Source: Paenibacillus urinalis
GTDB taxonomy: Bacteria; Bacillota; Bacilli; Paenibacillales; Paenibacillaceae
NCBI RefSeq assembly: GCF_028747985.1
Contig: NZ_CP118108.1
Coordinates: forward strand, 4,934,001-4,998,000
Length of the DNA: 64,000 nt
Direction: 5' to 3'
The notes below the pieces were generated by a model, which ran no database searches, was not told the origin of the DNA, and saw nothing but the letters and a program-made list of their open reading frames with translations. Both the position numbers and the translations under genes were made by a program. This document shows, in pieces, positions 45,791-55,561 of this stretch; the stretch's first letter is position 1; each line of letters starts with the position of its first letter.

Positions 45791-45818
45791 TAGACAATCG
45801 AGAACTTAAATCGGTTCA
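45791..45818 (-). promoter_or_regulatory. candidate ECF-type autoregulated promoter
   Basis: On the minus strand TGAACC (45813-45818) is followed after 17 bp by GTCTA (45791-45795), close to ECF promoters with an AAC -35 core and a GTC -10. It lies 33 bp before the sigma gene start. Confidence 0.4.
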
Positions 45819-45866
45819 TTTCTCAATGATTTCTCTATTACCTGTCGGTTTCTCACGACAGCAAAA

Positions 45867-45902
45867 AACCGCCTGCTTCTTACGATAAGAATCAGACGGT
45901 TG
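45867..45902. terminator. bidirectional terminator-like hairpin
   Basis: AACCGCCTGCTTCTTA pairs imperfectly with TAAGAATCAGACGGTT; A-rich sequence flanks the left side. It lies past the 3' end of the GNAT gene at 45942 and so probably closes it. Confidence 0.65.
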
Positions 45903-45941
45903 CCTATTTTTCACTCCAATTAAGAAGCGTTAGTCCATCCA

Positions 45942-46439
45942 TTACTTCAACAAAAAGCGCATCAATATATCATCAACGTACTTACCGCCGATACAGAATT
46001 CATTCAGCAGACGACCTTCCTCAATGAAGCCGCATTTCTGATAGAATGCAAGCGCCCTCCTATTATGGGACAGCACTCTTAAACGGAGCTTCCTCACTTG
46101 TTGTTCTCTCGCCAGCTCTTTCACCGAATCCATGAGCATGCTCCCAATCCCTTGCTTCTGGTAGGCAGGATGGACAGCGATATGAATCTCCAGCACATGT
46201 GCATTGCTTCTCAGTCCAGTCGGTGCTCTGAATCCAACATAGCCGACAACGCGAGTATCCATAACCGCGATGATTTGGCTCCCTGGCGGACAAGCGTTCA
46301 AATACTGCTCCCTCGATGTCCATTGGACCGGTCCAGGTGCGGTATGCTCGTCCCATACAAGTGCATCCAGATCCATAAGCTGTCTTGCATCTCTTAGATG
46401 CGATAACCGGACCTCTATGGCCTCCTGGATAATGATCAC
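45942..46439 (-). CDS. GNAT family N-acetyltransferase
   Basis: 165 residues. The acetyl-CoA loop is VHPAYQKQGIGSMLMDSV near 92-109, and VLSHNRRALAFYQKCGFIEEGR near 121-142 is the closing GNAT motif, with the layout of PhiNY/YhhY-like or phosphinothricin-type acetyltransferases. Substrate is unknown. The GTG at 46439 is used here; no closer start has a better ribosome binding site. Confidence 0.82.
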   Translation of the reverse strand: MIIIQEAIEVRLSHLRDARQLMDLDALVWDEHTAPGPVQWTSREQYLNACPPGSQIIAVMDTRVVGYVGFRAPTGLRSNAHVLEIHIAVHPAYQKQGIGSMLMDSVKELAREQQVRKLRLRVLSHNRRALAFYQKCGFIEEGRLLNEFCIGGKYVDDILMRFLLK

Positions 46440-46740
46440 ATGAATCCAACCCTTCTAAACACGCTCTATTAGCGAATGCGCCTGACTAAAGCGTTTTTTC
46501 CTATTCTATCACAGGCTTTTGACAGAATCACAGATGAAATGACATGTAACGCTGTATTTATACGTGCATAAAGCGAAAAAAGAGACACCCCCGATAAATG
46601 AACCGGGAGTGCCTCTTATATATTATTTACAGTTAGTGGGGTGAGCAGTTTAATACTTCCAATGGTACAGCCGATTGCGCAGCAGCTCCAGCTGTTCGTG
46701 ACCCTAGAGATTGACAGCTTAGTAACGCCATTTCTAGCTG
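46440..46740. other. intergenic stretch between the GNAT and chitinase genes
   Basis: About 300 bp. It contains the chitinase operon terminator (46576-46616) and the upstream region of the GNAT gene. No further gene or RNA was seen. Confidence 0.6.
46576..46616 (-). terminator. intrinsic terminator of the chitinase operon
   Basis: On the minus strand AGAGGCACTCCCG pairs with CGGGGGTGTCTCT, followed by six Ts. It lies about 125 bp past the stop of the second chitinase gene. Confidence 0.82.
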
Positions 46741-48849
46741 CTACTGGAGCTGCCACAAGGCCGGCACATTCGCAGGCTCCCAGCCCGTTAAGGAGGTATG
46801 GGCCTGCAGGCATTTATACGTGCTGCCATTGTAAGTCACCAGCTGTCCAACCGCATATGCTGTATTCGCTTGCCAAGGTGAAGCGCCTGGATTACCTGTT
46901 TCTGCCTTGGTCTTCACACTAAGCGCGCTGCTTGCCGCAGACAGATTGCCGGCCGCATCCTTCGCTTTCACTGTAAATGTATACGTAGTATTTGCCGCAA
47001 GCGAGCTAATCGTCGCTGTAGTTCCGGTTACTGTTGCGGCCACAGCTCCTCCATTGTATACCTCATACCCTGTCACTCCCACGTTGTCCGTGGAAGCCGC
47101 CCAGCTCAGTGAGACACTAGAGGTCGTTTGGGCTGTGGAGGTCAGATTAGCCGGTACGGATGGAGCTGCCGAATCGGACGGCGGTGTCGTGCCGGACGTG
47201 TTCACAGTTACTGCATTGCTGGCAGCAGATAAGTTGCCGGCGGCATCCTTCGCCTTCACCGTAAAGGTGTACGAAGTGTTCGCCGCAAGCGAGCTGACGG
47301 TAGCTGATGTACCTGTAACGGTTGCAGCCAGGTTTGCGCCATTATACACGTTGTAGCCGGTAACACCCACGTTGTCTGTGGAAGCATTCCACGCAAGCGT
47401 CACGGAGCTTGCCGTAACCGCTGTAGATCGAGCATTCGATGGAGCGCCTGGTGCAGTCGTATCCGCAGGAGGCGGTGTTGTGCCTCCAGTAGACAGATCT
47501 GCCTTCAGCTTGTTCTGGAGCGTCTTGTTACGGTCTCCGCTCAGCTCCCAGAACATCGCTCCGCCAAGCCCTTTGCTCTTGATATAAGCGGTCTTGTGTC
47601 CGAGGGATTCCACATCATCGTAGCTGATGAAGCGCTTATTCGATGCATTGTACAGATAAGGCACCTTGGCCGTATCGTTCCAATAACGTGTATATCCGTT
47701 CTTGTTAATGTAGTTCGCTTCCAGATCATAATAATCAAATGAGCCTGGCTCCCATGTTCCTACGGAAGAACCACCCGAGCATGCTTGATACTGTCCGTTA
47801 CTCGTCTGTGTACAACCATCCCAGCCGCGGCCGTAGAAAGGCACGCCCAGTACAAGCTTGCTTGCAGGTACGCCTGCATCCAGATGTCCCTGTGCTCCAG
47901 CCGAGACATTAAACGTGCTGGTATCAGGGACACCTGCGGCAGCTGCCGCCGGGTCATTATACAGCGGCGCGTTATGTGCTGAGATCTTTTGCCATGCACC
48001 ATTAAAGTCGTATGTCATAATATTAATCCAGTCTACAATGGATGCAATATTCGCCAGCTCTGTATTGGCAACATAGCTTGGAGAGGCTCCGCTTGCGATC
48101 GTCAGCAGATAGTCTTTGCCATCCACTGCTTCTGCTGCATTCAGCTTCTCCCGGATTTTGCTAAGGAGTAGTGTGTAGTTCTGTTTGTCCTGAGCACGCT
48201 TACTGTTACCTTCAAGTCCGCCTGAAACCGGGTATTCCCAATCCAGATCTACACCGTCAAAGTTATACTTCCGCAGAAAGTCTACCGCTGAATTGGCAAA
48301 GGTCTCTCTAGTTGCTGCGGTTGCCGCGACATCAGAGAAACGGTTAGACCACGTCCAGCCGCCAACAGAGATGATCGTCTTCAGATTTGGGTTAATCTGC
48401 TTCAGCTTATTCAGCTGATTAATATTGCCGGCATACGGCTGATTCCAAGTATCGCCTGCAAACTGCTTACCTGTATCAATCCAAGGGTCGCCAAGCACAA
48501 TCGTACCGTTTGGTACGCTGATCGCCTGCCCTTTCTCATCCTGACAGCTCCAGGTTTTTGGGTTCGGTGCTGTGGGATCCGCATTTCCGTGAATTCCATT
48601 CCAGCAAATATCAGCAAAAGCATAATTGATATGCGTCACCTTGGTTGGATCGATATCCGTTACATTGTAAGTTCTATCATAGGCTGCCCAGGCCGGATAA
48701 TATCCGACAATTTTATAAGCATCAGCGGCCTCCGCCTTAGCTGAGGTTAATGCAAGCGAAGGAATGAAAATAGATAAGAGCATGGATAATCCTAAAAATA
48801 ACTTGGCAGCTCGGGCAGCAGCATGACGATTACGAGACGACTTTGGCAT
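46741..48849 (-). CDS. secreted chitinase, GH18-FnIII-FnIII-CBM5/12 (ChiA1-like)
   Basis: Extracellular chitin hydrolase of 702 residues. Signal peptide about 1-41; GH18 TIM barrel about 45-455 with the catalytic motif [10 protein letters not shown] (198-207, proton donor E205, matching E204 of Bacillus circulans ChiA1) and [11 protein letters not shown] near 161; two fibronectin type III domains (about 465-555 and 560-650); a C-terminal chitin-binding CBM5/12 module with [17 protein letters not shown] and [15 protein letters not shown]. The two FnIII domains share long identical stretches and so arose by recent duplication. The start shares its A with the stop of the upstream chitinase gene (TAATG). 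Confidence 0.96.
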   Translation of the reverse strand: MPKSSRNRHAAARAAKLFLGLSMLLSIFIPSLALTSAKAEAADAYKIVGYYPAWAAYDRTYNVTDIDPTKVTHINYAFADICWNGIHGNADPTAPNPKTWSCQDEKGQAISVPNGTIVLGDPWIDTGKQFAGDTWNQPYAGNINQLNKLKQINPNLKTIISVGGWTWSNRFSDVAATAATRETFANSAVDFLRKYNFDGVDLDWEYPVSGGLEGNSKRAQDKQNYTLLLSKIREKLNAAEAVDGKDYLLTIASGASPSYVANTELANIASIVDWINIMTYDFNGAWQKISAHNAPLYNDPAAAAAGVPDTSTFNVSAGAQGHLDAGVPASKLVLGVPFYGRGWDGCTQTSNGQYQACSGGSSVGTWEPGSFDYYDLEANYINKNGYTRYWNDTAKVPYLYNASNKRFISYDDVESLGHKTAYIKSKGLGGAMFWELSGDRNKTLQNKLKADLSTGGTTPPPADTTAPGAPSNARSTAVTASSVTLAWNASTDNVGVTGYNVYNGANLAATVTGTSATVSSLAANTSYTFTVKAKDAAGNLSAASNAVTVNTSGTTPPSDSAAPSVPANLTSTAQTTSSVSLSWAASTDNVGVTGYEVYNGGAVAATVTGTTATISSLAANTTYTFTVKAKDAAGNLSAASSALSVKTKAETGNPGASPWQANTAYAVGQLVTYNGSTYKCLQAHTSLTGWEPANVPALWQLQ

Positions 48850-50432
48850 TAGTAAACGGCCTCCTTCGTTGTTTGCGTGCTAAATCCATTCAGAAACGGA
48901 CGATGCGCGTTCGAGAACTGGTTGTTCGTATAGGCATCCCAGTTGATGGACCAGGTCATAATCCCTTTAATCCCTGCATAGCCTGCAGGCTGGCGAAGGG
49001 TATATGAACCGCCGTATGAAACACCCTTAATAAAGTAATTCAGCGCCTTCTGCAGCTCGGCTGGCGCGGTGTAGCCACCTCCTGCCGCTTGCTGGGAAGC
49101 AGGCACACCAATGGCGATCTGATCTGGTCTTAGTGGACTAAAGAAAGGCCCTCCGCTTCCGCCGACATAAAATCCTTGCAGCAGCATTTCAGCCATGGCA
49201 ACGTGGAAATCAGCTGTCCCCTGAGAGTAAGAACGTCCGTCCAAGCCCACCATCGAGCCGCTGTTGTAATGCTGTACATGCAGGAGCGTCAGATCATTAC
49301 GCAAGGCGTGAATGACCGGCAGGTATGCACCCCATGGACCGCCATAACTCAAATATCCGCCTTGTACATAAGCGGTTTCAGGTGCAGCAGTCAGGATAAA
49401 ATCAGCACCAAAATGGGCTTTGACTGCCTTGACTCCATTAATGAGATTCACGATCTTAGGGGTTGTCGGATTGCGAAAATCCGTATCTCCCGCGTTAAGA
49501 GATAACGAGCTTCCTTCGAGATCAATATCAAGCCCGTTAAAGCCATAGGTGGAAATAATCGATTTGAGTGATTCTTCAAATTGCTGGCGCTTAGTCGCAT
49601 CGGTGAGCTCGATTGTCCCGTTTGCGCCTCCCATGGAGAGAAGGACCTTTTTGCCCTGACTTTGGAGATAGGCGACATCCGATTTGAATTGCTCTACGGT
49701 GGAGTTGTAAGGTGTAAAAGCGAGAGTACCGCTGCCATGTGAGACAGGTTCGGCAAAGGAGACGTTGACAATGTCGTAGGCTGGTGAAACGTTGCGAAGT
49801 CTAATATTGGTGGATCCATTGTCGAAGTTATGCCAGTATCCGATCAGCCATTTGCTGCCGGTCGGTGCAGGACCGGGATTCGTAGAGCCAGTAGAGGTAG
49901 TTACACTGAAAGGACTGCTTGCAGCGGAGAGATTGCCTGCTGCGTCTTTGGATTTAACGGTGAAAGCGTAGGTAGTACCGGCAGTAAGTCCACTTATAAC
50001 AGCCGATGTCGAGGAAGTGCTGGCTGCAAGGCTGCCATTTCGGTACACTTCGTATCCGGTTACGGCTACATTATCTGTGGAGGCGTTCCAGATCAGCTGA
50101 ACGGACGTCTCCGTTACGAGTGTTGAAGCGAGTCCCGTTGGAACGGAAGGCGGTATCGTATCCGGAGCCGGGGCTGGGTTCTCTCCTCCTGTACCATCTC
50201 CGACATCCTTCCACAATGCCGGCACATTCGGCGGCTCCCATCCGGTTAGGGCAGTATGAGCCTGAATACATTCATAATTCTTGTTCTGATATGTGACAAT
50301 ATCTCCTTTCTTGTATGCGGTCCCTGCCTGCCACTGGGCAGCAGCGTCAGCTCTTGGTGTAAGCCACGGAAGAATGAGAAGAATGACCAAAGTAATTGTC
50401 ATTACACGGCGGAATTGAACAGCCTGATTCAA
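48849..50432 (-). CDS. secreted chitinase, CBM5/12-FnIII-GH18 (ChiD-like)
   Basis: 527 residues with the modules in the opposite order to its neighbour. Signal peptide about 1-31; CBM5/12 about 32-75 ([35 protein letters not shown]); FnIII about 95-180; GH18 about 193-515. The catalytic motif reads [11 protein letters not shown] (E306), with Asn in place of the first Asp of the usual DGxDxDxE. Layout and motif agree with Bacillus ChiD/ chitinase D. The TTG start has GGAGGG seven bases upstream. The ChiA1-like gene follows with a one-base overlap, so both enzymes are made from one mRNA. Confidence 0.94.
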   Translation of the reverse strand: MNQAVQFRRVMTITLVILLILPWLTPRADAAAQWQAGTAYKKGDIVTYQNKNYECIQAHTALTGWEPPNVPALWKDVGDGTGGENPAPAPDTIPPSVPTGLASTLVTETSVQLIWNASTDNVAVTGYEVYRNGSLAASTSSTSAVISGLTAGTTYAFTVKSKDAAGNLSAASSPFSVTTSTGSTNPGPAPTGSKWLIGYWHNFDNGSTNIRLRNVSPAYDIVNVSFAEPVSHGSGTLAFTPYNSTVEQFKSDVAYLQSQGKKVLLSMGGANGTIELTDATKRQQFEESLKSIISTYGFNGLDIDLEGSSLSLNAGDTDFRNPTTPKIVNLINGVKAVKAHFGADFILTAAPETAYVQGGYLSYGGPWGAYLPVIHALRNDLTLLHVQHYNSGSMVGLDGRSYSQGTADFHVAMAEMLLQGFYVGGSGGPFFSPLRPDQIAIGVPASQQAAGGGYTAPAELQKALNYFIKGVSYGGSYTLRQPAGYAGIKGIMTWSINWDAYTNNQFSNAHRPFLNGFSTQTTKEAVY

Positions 50433-50734
50433 GTAAAATCCCTCCTGTACTTATTCTATTAATCTTTCGAGCATAACAAGGATTTCCTGGTGCTCCATGT
50501 GGGCTTACATCGTATTCAATGAAGAGCCTGAACGAACTTTGATATTAGGTAAATTACACCACTCCTTTCACAATAGGGTCGGACCCTTCCCTTGGACGTT
50601 CATTCATAGACGGTCCTTCATCCAAATTTAACAGGGAATTTACAAATCCTCACCTAGTATTTAAACAGCAAACGATAGGGAAGATAAGGGATAAATTATT
50701 GTTATAGAGGGTGAAAAATGTGTGATTTTCCGCA
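50433..50734. other. upstream region of the chitinase operon
   Basis: About 300 bp of non-coding DNA. It contains a perfect 11-bp palindrome GGGTCGGACCC (50576-50586) and, ten bases on, GGAC-N14-GGTCC half sites (50594-50616), both resembling GGTC-spacer-GACC operators known for chitin/GlcNAc regulators of the GntR family. A clear promoter was not found. Confidence 0.5.
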
Positions 50735-50783
50735 CAAAAAAAGACTGTTCCCGAAAGTCCGGCGGACTTGTCAGAAACAGTCT
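50735..50783 (-). terminator. intrinsic terminator after the MFS gene
   Basis: On the minus strand AGACTGTTTCTGACAAGTCC pairs with a matching arm ending AACAGTCT and is followed by seven Ts. Confidence 0.88.
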
Positions 50784-50856
50784 GATACTATGGATGCTTT
50801 TTGATAGGAATATATATTTTAATAAGATTTCAAAATCAACTCAGAGCCCAGGAGTC

Positions 50857-52092
50857 TTATACAACGGCTGATTCCTCTTGTAGAGCATGTCTCCTTGATG
50901 CGTTCACTTTGGCATGAACCATAAAAGCGATAATGCTGACTCCCGCTGTAATGGCAGCAAACCAGGCAACGGGCGATAGTCCCCCTGCATCATACATGAT
51001 ACCCATCGCATAGGGACCTGCAACCCGTCCGATCGCAGCAATGCCCCCAGATACACCTAAGTAGAAGGGTGCCGCCTTTCCTCCATACTCAGATATAAAC
51101 GCCGGTGTAGCCGGAGAGATCAGCATCTCGCCAAGCGTAATGAGAATCATTGCCAGAATCATACCAGGATAATGCTGGAACAGTGCAATAACAGCAAAGC
51201 CTGCCGTGTAGAATATCACACTTACGATCAGCTGGGCAGACGAAGTCTGAGCAAACCATCTTTTGATCAGAGAGGTGACCGGCTGAGCCACAAAAATAAG
51301 GATTCCGTTCATTGTCCACAGCAGACTGTACGCTTTCTTCTCCATCCCTTCCTCAATGATGAAGGGCGACACCCCTGTATTCCAGATGGAGTTGCCCAGC
51401 AGAATGAACAAGGAACCCACACTAATAAATAGGTAAAGGCGGACGTTGCGAAGCAAATACCAGGTATTTTCTTCCGGAAGCTTCACCTTCTTATGCTGTG
51501 CCGGTACATAGGTCGTCCCCTGCTCCCGATCCACCTTGCTCAAATACATAAAGAAGTACCCGCCAAATATAGCTGAAGTGACACCGTTCATGATAAAACT
51601 CAAATGGAAGGATATATCGGCCAGGAATCCACTGAGCGCTGTCCCGAGCGCAACCCCGATATTTTGAGCGACATAGATGACATTGAACAGCTCGCCTCTG
51701 CGATCAGCAAAGCGAAAGCCGACAAAGGCTTGAATGGCCGGCAGAGACAAGGAGTTAAACAGCCCGATGAGGCCCATCATGACTACAAACAGCCACCATA
51801 CTTCATTGATCCATGGCAGTGTAAAGAGCCCCATGGCGTTCAGCAGCAGCGACCCGACAATCAGCTTCTTCACACCTATTCTATGGTATAAGCCTCCGCC
51901 GAGAAGCTGCCCGAATATGCCGCCCAGGGATTGAATCAATATGACAAAGCCTGCCTGAGACATGCTCCGCCCCAGCTCATCAAATACATACATCGTGGTG
52001 AGCGGCCACATTAATGAACTGCCGGTTGCATTGACAAGGCTGGCGATTAAGAATACTTTGACTTCCTTCGGATATTGTTCAAGCCATTTCAT
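50857..52092 (-). CDS. MFS family transporter
   Basis: 411 residues, twelve predicted helices, with loop motif GGLYHRIGVKKLIVGSLLLNAMG near 67-89 and charged cytoplasmic loop about 195-215. The N-terminal block LVNATGSSLMWPLTTMYV resembles YfkF/YttB-like Bacillales permeases. Substrate unknown. It lies 36 bp after the molybdopterin oxidoreductase gene in the same direction, with GGGAGAAC before the ATG, so it is probably co-transcribed and may move the substrate or product of that enzyme. Confidence 0.85.
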   Translation of the reverse strand: MKWLEQYPKEVKVFLIASLVNATGSSLMWPLTTMYVFDELGRSMSQAGFVILIQSLGGIFGQLLGGGLYHRIGVKKLIVGSLLLNAMGLFTLPWINEVWWLFVVMMGLIGLFNSLSLPAIQAFVGFRFADRRGELFNVIYVAQNIGVALGTALSGFLADISFHLSFIMNGVTSAIFGGYFFMYLSKVDREQGTTYVPAQHKKVKLPEENTWYLLRNVRLYLFISVGSLFILLGNSIWNTGVSPFIIEEGMEKKAYSLLWTMNGILIFVAQPVTSLIKRWFAQTSSAQLIVSVIFYTAGFAVIALFQHYPGMILAMILITLGEMLISPATPAFISEYGGKAAPFYLGVSGGIAAIGRVAGPYAMGIMYDAGGLSPVAWFAAITAGVSIIAFMVHAKVNASRRHALQEESAVV

Positions 52093-52128
52093 GTTCTGTT
52101 CTCCCGAGTTGTCTTTAACTTTGTATGA

Positions 52129-54201
52129 TTACACTTCTTGCTTGATGACTTGAACCGTTGTCGAGAAGAAGGTGGCCCCTCTGCCCATGTCGGATAATCG
52201 GTCCGGAGTCAGCATATTTGCACGCTGTCTGCCGCCCGCTCCCTCCCACCAGAGACCCTGGCTGATCACCGTCCCGGGCAGCATGGCTTCACCTACCTTG
52301 GCTGTTAATTGATAGGTTCCCCGGTCATTATATACAACGACCTGATCTCCCTCCTCAATGCCTCTCTGCTCAGCATCCCGTAGATGGATATGCAGCATAG
52401 GCTGCTTCTCCATCTTCTGATGCTTCTCTACGTTTGCAAACGTCGAGTTCAAGAAGTTATGATTCGGCGGCGAGAGAAACATGAGCGGATACTTGTCTTC
52501 CCTTCCTGCCGGATGCTCGCCGTCATATCCTTCATGAAGCGGTGCATAGACAGGCAAGGGCGACAGACCTGCTTCAAGCATCACCTTGGAATACAGCTCA
52601 ATCTTGCCGGAAGGAGTAGGCAGATGATCAAGAAGCTGTTCATAATCAGACATATCCAGCTTCACGAATCGCTGCTCCTTAAGCTTATTCAGCGTCACCC
52701 CGTTCAAGTATGGATTGTCCGGGTAATCCAGTGCTCCCTCGATCATGGACAGCTCCGTCTCACGGAAGGCTGCTTCATCAAACCCCATAGCTTGTCCAAG
52801 CAGCGAGAATAGCTCCACATTGCTCTTGGCTTCGCCAAGCGGCGCAATAACCGGCTCCTGGATATGCACATATTGGTGCCACGGTGAGCTGTACAAATCC
52901 GTGTTCTCAAAATTAGAGGTTGCCGGAAGCACGATATCCGCATATTTGGCTGTGTCTGTCATGAAGAGATCATGAACCACCGTAAATAAATCTTCTCTCG
53001 CAAAGCCCTGCTCTACCCGCTTCGCATCCGGAGCGACCACGAGCGGATTCGAGCAATATACAAACATCCCTTTAATTGGCTGCTCTTCATCATGAAGGGC
53101 GGCGCCGATCTGGTTCATGTTAATGCTTCGTGCATCCGGATTCTCTCTGAGATCCGGACGCTCCAGCGCATCGCTGTTCAAGCTCGCGTAGCCTCCGTTG
53201 GATCGAGAGGCTCCACCCCCCAGCTTCGCCCAAGCTCCTGTCAGCGCGGGGAGACACGCAACAGCCCGTACATTCATCCCCCCGTTATCATGATGCTGAA
53301 GGCCATTCCCAATATGGATATAGCCTGCCTTGGCCTGACCATAAGTCTCTGCCAGCTTCACAATATCCTCCACAGAAACACCGGTAATGAGAGATACCCG
53401 CTCTGGTGTATAGTCCTTAACATGCTCGCGAAGCTCCTCGTGACCTACTGTGTATTGCTGCAAAAATGCCTCATCTACGAGACTCTTCTCGAACAGCACG
53501 TTCATCATCCCGAGTGCGAGTGCAGCATCGGTTCCGGGATACAGCGGTACGAACCAGTCCGCCCACTGTGCCGTGCGGTTGCGATGAACATCAATGACAA
53601 TGACCTTGGCGCCTGCTTTACGCGCTTTCTCTGCAAGGACTACTTGATGCATGTTCGTGCTGATGATATTTCCGCCCCATACGATAATAACATCGGCATG
53701 CTCTGTTTCTTCCGGCACGGTCCCCCGGTTCGCACCCATCGTATATTTCCATCCGGTAGTGCCGGCTGCATTACATATGGTCTGCTCCAGCTGACTTGCA
53801 CCAAGCGCATTGAAGAAGCGCCGATCCATTCCGTCCACGCCGAGAATCCCCATATTGCCATAGAAAGAGTAAGGCAAAATAGCCTCTGCTCCGTATTCCT
53901 GCGATATAGCCTTGAAACGTCCCGTAATCTCGCTGATCGCTTCCCCCCAGGTTATCCGTTCAAATTCACCCTCGCCCTTGAGACCCGTTCTCCGCAAAGG
54001 ATACTTCAGACGTTTCTCATCATATATACGTTCTGTCATGTTTCGGACCTTGTTGCAAATGGCGCCCTTGGTAATCGGGTGATCCGGGTTGCCGGTCACC
54101 TTCACAATTTTGCCTTCCTTCTTATGCAACAGTAGTCCGCAGGTGTCGGGGCAATCAAGTGGACATACGGCAGGAAATATTCCATTCTGTTCATTAATCA
54201 C
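52129..54201 (-). CDS. molybdopterin (bis-MGD) oxidoreductase, YoaE-like
   Basis: DMSO-reductase family catalytic protein of 690 residues. The N-terminal 4Fe-4S site is C13, C17, C21 and C49 (CPLDCPDTC...CNKV). The Mo-cofactor domains follow, with VIIVWGGNIISTNMH, and a C-terminal aspartate-decarboxylase-like domain (GDQVVVYNDRGTYQL). A candidate Mo ligand is C143 in TICNAAG, a guess by position. No Tat signal is present, so it is cytoplasmic. The GTG at 54201 has GGAGAGG six bases upstream. Substrate is unknown; neighbours are an FNT channel, NADH oxidase and an MFS gene. moaA and mobA in the window supply its cofactor. Confidence 0.9.
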   Translation of the reverse strand: MINEQNGIFPAVCPLDCPDTCGLLLHKKEGKIVKVTGNPDHPITKGAICNKVRNMTERIYDEKRLKYPLRRTGLKGEGEFERITWGEAISEITGRFKAISQEYGAEAILPYSFYGNMGILGVDGMDRRFFNALGASQLEQTICNAAGTTGWKYTMGANRGTVPEETEHADVIIVWGGNIISTNMHQVVLAEKARKAGAKVIVIDVHRNRTAQWADWFVPLYPGTDAALALGMMNVLFEKSLVDEAFLQQYTVGHEELREHVKDYTPERVSLITGVSVEDIVKLAETYGQAKAGYIHIGNGLQHHDNGGMNVRAVACLPALTGAWAKLGGGASRSNGGYASLNSDALERPDLRENPDARSINMNQIGAALHDEEQPIKGMFVYCSNPLVVAPDAKRVEQGFAREDLFTVVHDLFMTDTAKYADIVLPATSNFENTDLYSSPWHQYVHIQEPVIAPLGEAKSNVELFSLLGQAMGFDEAAFRETELSMIEGALDYPDNPYLNGVTLNKLKEQRFVKLDMSDYEQLLDHLPTPSGKIELYSKVMLEAGLSPLPVYAPLHEGYDGEHPAGREDKYPLMFLSPPNHNFLNSTFANVEKHQKMEKQPMLHIHLRDAEQRGIEEGDQVVVYNDRGTYQLTAKVGEAMLPGTVISQGLWWEGAGGRQRANMLTPDRLSDMGRGATFFSTTVQVIKQEV

Positions 54202-54263
54202 AGCTTGCCTCTCCTTTCTCATAGTACTTCTTAAGTTTCAAAGTCGCTCAAACCAGTTCTTTT

Positions 54264-54292
54264 ATCATAATTCCGGATTCCATAATCGTCAA
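54264..54292 (-). promoter_or_regulatory. sigma-A promoter of the molybdopterin oxidoreductase gene
   Basis: On the minus strand TTGACG (54287-54292) and TATGAT (54264-54269) are separated by 17 bp, about 60 bp before the GTG start and just after the FNT terminator. No Rex/Fnr-like palindrome was seen here. Confidence 0.65.
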
Positions 54293-54300
54293 AGTGTGAC

Positions 54301-54343
54301 AAAAAATAAAAGCAGCTCCCGCCACTGGCAGTAACCGCTTTTC
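54301..54343 (-). terminator. intrinsic terminator after the FNT gene
   Basis: On the minus strand AAAAGCGGTT-ACTGCC folds back on GCGGGAGCTGCTTTT with one mismatch and ends in ATTTTTTG. It separates the FNT gene from the oxidoreductase gene. Confidence 0.72.
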
Positions 54344-54508
54344 ACATGAGCTGATCTATTCAAAAATATTTTTTTCGCTTGTTTCATCATTTCCATGCAA
54401 GGGTAATAAAAATCAAGGCAGTTAGGAGTTAGGAAGACCCCTCCTCCAAGTGCCGTATCATAGACCACTCCCGAAAATTCGTCATGTAAAGGTTTCGTTC
54501 CCCCGAAC

Positions 54509-55336
54509 CTAGACATGGCGAATTTTAGTATTGTCCTTGGCACCCTGTGCAAGGGGCTTACCATGCGGCTGTTCATGAAGATATGCCAAATAGTAGGCCC
54601 CTGCCACAAACACGGCCCCACCTGCAAAATTGCCCAGCCATACCGGAATGAAATTTGCCAAATACATGCTCCAGGAATAATTTCCTTCAAATATGGCAGC
54701 GGGAATGAGAAACATGTTCGCGACAACGTGCTGGAAGCCAATCGCTACAAACGCCGCTGTCGGAATCCAGATCCCGAGCACCTTCCCACTCATCGTATCT
54801 GCTGCATAAGACAGCCATACCGCAAGTGCCACTAGCCAGTTACAGCCTATACCCGAAATAAAAGCCTGCAGGAAGCTGTCTTCCAGCTTATGTCCCGCCA
54901 TATCTACCACTTTATCCAGATAGACGCCTTCACCTGTCAGCCCCAGCACATGACCGAAAAAGTAGGCAACAAAAATGGCCCCCGCGAAATTTGCCAACGT
55001 GACAAGCGCCATGTTTCGGATGAGCAGAAGTGTAGAGATCCGCCCTCGCAATCTTGCCAAAGATACCGCCATCATATTGCCCGTCAGGAGCTCTCCTCCG
55101 GCGATCAATACCAGCACCAGACCGATGGGGAATACAAGCGCCCCGATCAGATTCGTAATACTGCCCCAAGCTTCGGGAGCCCCTGCAGTGACCCGGATAT
55201 GGAGCAGAAATCCAAGGGATATATATACGCCCGCCAAAAAGCCGAGGATCAAGACGATAGATAGTGGATTGTGGGCTTTGGCAAAGCCGGTATCCGCTGT
55301 AAGTTCAGCAATGTCTTTAGGTTTCTGAGCTGCCAT
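54509..55336 (-). CDS. formate/nitrite transporter family channel (FocA/NirC)
   Basis: Six-helix pentameric anion channel, 275 residues. Family blocks are FLAGVYISLGFLLHI near 33-47, LIAGGELLTGNMMAV near 77-91 and the second-repeat FISGIGCNWLVALAVWL near 158-174, then GFQHVVANMF near 198. It should move formate or nitrite across the membrane. GGAGG precedes the ATG. Upstream lies an Fnr/Rex-like palindrome centred at -41.5 from the expected transcription start, the usual place for activation by Fnr in low oxygen. Confidence 0.93.
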   Translation of the reverse strand: MAAQKPKDIAELTADTGFAKAHNPLSIVLILGFLAGVYISLGFLLHIRVTAGAPEAWGSITNLIGALVFPIGLVLVLIAGGELLTGNMMAVSLARLRGRISTLLLIRNMALVTLANFAGAIFVAYFFGHVLGLTGEGVYLDKVVDMAGHKLEDSFLQAFISGIGCNWLVALAVWLSYAADTMSGKVLGIWIPTAAFVAIGFQHVVANMFLIPAAIFEGNYSWSMYLANFIPVWLGNFAGGAVFVAGAYYLAYLHEQPHGKPLAQGAKDNTKIRHV

Positions 55337-55376
55337 GAGCCATCCTCCTTATTCTTTTACATTAACCCATACCTCC

Positions 55377-55420
55377 ATTGTATAGCCTTTTCAGGCAGTA
55401 GATTGTTAATAAATTCACAA
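55377..55420 (-). promoter_or_regulatory. FNT promoter with Fnr/Rex-like operator
   Basis: The 18-mer TTGTTAATAAATTCACAA (55403-55420) differs in one base from the Rex consensus TTGTGAA-N4-TTCACAA and also fits the Fnr pattern TGTGA-N6-TNACA. On the minus strand the -10 box TACAAT (55377-55382) places the operator centre at -41.5 and the -35 region has no sigma-A match, which points to an activator site. Confidence 0.65.
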
Positions 55421-55501
55421 ATATAAATACTGAATCGGTATTCTTCGTAGTCTTCACTTGCAGATAAGACGATTCAGAATAAACTGCAATTCTTAGCGTA
55501 T

Positions 55502-55536
55502 AAAAAAAACCGCCAGAGCATAATGCACTGACGGTT
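55502..55536 (-). terminator. intrinsic terminator after nox
   Basis: On the minus strand AACCGTCAGTGCAT pairs imperfectly with ATGCTCTGGCGGTT, followed by eight Ts, just past the nox stop. Confidence 0.88.
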
Positions 55537-55561
55537 GTAAGTCCAATCAAATATAGGATTT

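Noticed and set aside
53092..54135. 347-codon plus-strand frame opposite the molybdopterin oxidoreductase
   Set aside because: The minus-strand protein has the Fe-S and Mo-cofactor motifs over its full length; no motif or ribosome binding site supports the antisense frame.
54223..54508. Possible Moco riboswitch before the molybdopterin oxidoreductase
   Set aside because: The only clear structure is an intrinsic terminator of the FNT gene followed by a sigma-A promoter; no Moco aptamer signature was found.
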